In this document: one piece after another, positions 5,752 through 6,636 of the stretch
Numbering within the stretch: the first letter of the stretch is position 1
How the letters are laid out: the number at the start of each line of letters is the position of its first letter
Origin: Bacteroidota bacterium
GTDB lineage: Bacteria > Bacteroidota > Bacteroidia > Chitinophagales > Chitinophagaceae
NCBI GenBank assembly: GCA_023391895.1
Contig: JAEWAC010000188.1
Coordinates: 1 to 6,636 of the forward strand
Length of the DNA: 6,636 nucleotides
Direction: 5' to 3'
Made by a program: the position numbers and the translations under genes
Notes under the pieces: generated by a model
Told to the model about the DNA's origin: nothing
What the model saw: only the letters and a program-made list of their open reading frames with translations
The model's database searches: none

Positions 5752-6368
5752 ATGAAAAACGTAATAGTTATTGGCGCAAGTGGTAGTCTTGGTTATTACG
5801 TAATTGAAGAGTTGTAAAGGCAAAAAGATGTTCATCTTACCTTATTTCTGCGGAAGAAAAGCCGTTTGCGGAACAGGAACCTTCTCAATGCAACGATTGT
5901 AGAAGCCGACGTGATGGATTACCCAAAGCTGAAAAAGGCCATCAACGGACAGGGTATAGTGTATGTGAACCTTGCCGGTAATTAGGAGGCGATGGCCCAA
6001 AACATTGTAAATGCCATGCAGGAGGCAGGTGTGCAACGAATCATTGCCATCAGTTCTATCGGTATCTATGACACTCCATTACGTGCTGTTTTACAACCTT
6101 ATAGGAAACTTTCGGATGTTATCGAAGCGTCTGACCCTGACTATGCCATATTAAGACCCTCCTGGTTCACCAGTTCAAACGAAGTGGATTATGAGTTAGC
6201 CAAAAAGGCGAAAGGGAGAATGGTGCTGTCATTTCGCAAAAAAGCATTGCATCTTTCATTGCAGAGCTTGTAGGAAATCCCGAAAAACATATCCGTGAAA
6301 CCTGGGGATTGCAAAGCCAGGCTCATAAATCGTCCAAAACCCCATTAGTCAGTGAAACGACTCCCTGA
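5752..6368 (+). pseudogene. Broken NAD(P)-binding atypical SDR (NmrA-like) gene
   Basis: Reading from the ATG at 5752 gives an NAD(P)H-binding Rossmann protein: V-I-V-I-G-A-S-G-S-L-G (glycine loop G-x-x-G-x-x-G), then I-V-E-A-D-V-M-D-Y, V-N-L-A-G-N, I-I-A-I-S-S-I-G-I-Y and Y-A-I-L-R-P-S-W-F-T, all in family order and spacing. The frame is cut by TAA at 5815-5817 and TAG at 5983-5985. A frameshift in the A5 run at 6202-6206 moves the C-terminus (V-I-S-Q-K-S-I-A-S-F-I-A-E-L-V-G-N-P-E-K-H-I) into the next frame. Adding one A there restores A-K-K-G-E, as expected for the family. The restored frame ends at TGA 6366-6368, inside the terminator stem, so the original stop may be lost as well. The intact protein would have had about 205 residues. 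It starts 3 nt after the Tat reductase and was probably the third gene of that operon. Three independent lesions argue for real decay rather than one sequencing error. Confidence 0.9.
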
Positions 6369-6397
6369 AAGCCCGCTAAAGGGCTTTCGGTAATTTT
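6365..6397 (+). terminator. Intrinsic terminator after the reductase cluster
   Basis: Bases 6365-6374 pair with 6381-6390 (10 pairs, one G-U; core GAAAGCCC/GGGCTTTC) around a 6-nt loop GCTAAA, followed by TAATTTT. It separates the decayed SDR gene from the antiporter gene. Confidence 0.75.
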
Positions 6398-6398
6398 G
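6391..6398 (+). promoter_or_regulatory. Candidate -7 element for the antiporter gene
   Basis: TAATTTTG fits the Bacteroidota -7 consensus TAnnTTTG exactly and lies 16 nt before the antiporter ATG. It overlaps the U-tract of the terminator. No TTG -33 element is seen upstream, so transcription from here would start very close to the start codon. Weak call. Confidence 0.3.
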
Positions 6399-6414
6399 GG
6401 TTAACCTTTCCGGT

Positions 6415-6636
6415 ATGCAAACCATTTTCATCCAATACATCTTTCTTATTCTAATTATTCTTGGATTGGTCATGCTTGCCAATAAGATGAAGGTGGCGTA
6501 TCCAATTGTATTGGTTTTGGGTGGCTTGCTACTCAGTTTTACGTCACTCTTTTCACGCATTACCATTGAGCCGGAGGTCGTTTTTTTCATCTTCCTGCCA
6601 CCACTGCTTTATGAAGCAGCCTGGCAAACTTCATGG
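6415..6636 (+). CDS. Sodium/proton antiporter, CPA1 family (N-terminal part only)
   Basis: An open frame from ATG 6415 runs off the right edge, giving the first 74 residues of an inner-membrane cation/proton antiporter. There are two hydrophobic segments (about 4-21 and 28-44) and the start of a third (55-65). The sequence F-L-P-P-L-L-Y-E-A-A-W (60-70) is the well-conserved N-terminal motif of bacterial CPA1 exchangers of the NhaP/YjcE type, which exchange Na+ or K+ for protons and help pH and salt balance. The gene comes directly after the terminator at 6365-6397, so it is likely a separate transcription unit unrelated to the reductases. No Shine-Dalgarno is visible. The ion-binding aspartates of the family would lie beyond the window. 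Confidence 0.88.
   Translation, partial: MQTIFIQYIFLILIILGLVMLANKMKVAYPIVLVLGGLLLSFTSLFSRITIEPEVVFFIFLPPLLYEAAWQTSW

Noticed and set aside
5992..6273. Separate 93-residue gene starting at ATG 5992 after an AGGAGG
   Set aside because: The protein is the middle of the SDR family sequence in the same frame as the upstream part. The AGGAGG is only 2 nt from the ATG, and the C-terminus is frameshifted.
5752..6368. Programmed readthrough, frameshifting or stop reassignment in the SDR gene
   Set aside because: Two different stop codons plus an A5 run without a stimulatory structure point to decay; neighbouring genes use TAA and TAG as normal stops.

Overview
The window looks like a chromosomal stretch from a member of the Bacteroidota, most likely a Chitinophaga/Niabella-type relative. 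This is an inference from protein style (Gfo/Idh dehydrogenase with a C-T-V-P-M-A motif, Tat-exported aldo/keto reductase, AraC regulator), from start codons without Shine-Dalgarno sequences, and from sites matching the Bacteroidota -7 consensus TAnnTTTG. No rRNA, tRNA, CRISPR array or transposase gene is visible.

Left part (1-1394): the 3' end of a TIM-barrel sugar isomerase/epimerase gene overlaps by 8 nt the start of a complete Gfo/Idh/MocA oxidoreductase gene. The pair looks translationally coupled and probably belongs to a sugar or polyol catabolic operon that begins outside the window.

Middle (1395-2366): about 970 bases without a credible gene. It holds a ~420-bp unit bounded by near-identical inverted repeats (1522-1569 and 1899-1941), a heptamer tandem repeat in the left arm, a strong intrinsic terminator inside the unit (1803-1836), and a nested hairpin at 2166-2236. 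This is the least explained part of the window. It could be a MITE-like element, a pair of interspersed repeats, or the site of a small RNA.

Right part (2367-6368): an AraC-family regulator on the minus strand faces away from a plus-strand cluster. The cluster is a cytoplasmic aldo/keto reductase, a second aldo/keto reductase with a twin-arginine signal peptide, and, 3 nt after it, an NAD(P)-binding atypical SDR gene that is broken by two in-frame stops and one frameshift. The layout suggests that the AraC protein controls a carbonyl-reducing operon through the 218-bp divergent intergenic region. A 14-bp hairpin lies between the two reductase genes. A terminator at 6365-6397 closes the cluster.

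Right edge (6415-6636): the N-terminus of a CPA1-type sodium/proton antiporter starts and runs off the window.

I see no clear novel multi-gene system. The items most worth following up are the inverted-repeat unit, the decayed SDR gene, the missing EKP lysine in the Gfo/Idh protein, and the cytoplasmic/exported reductase pair.
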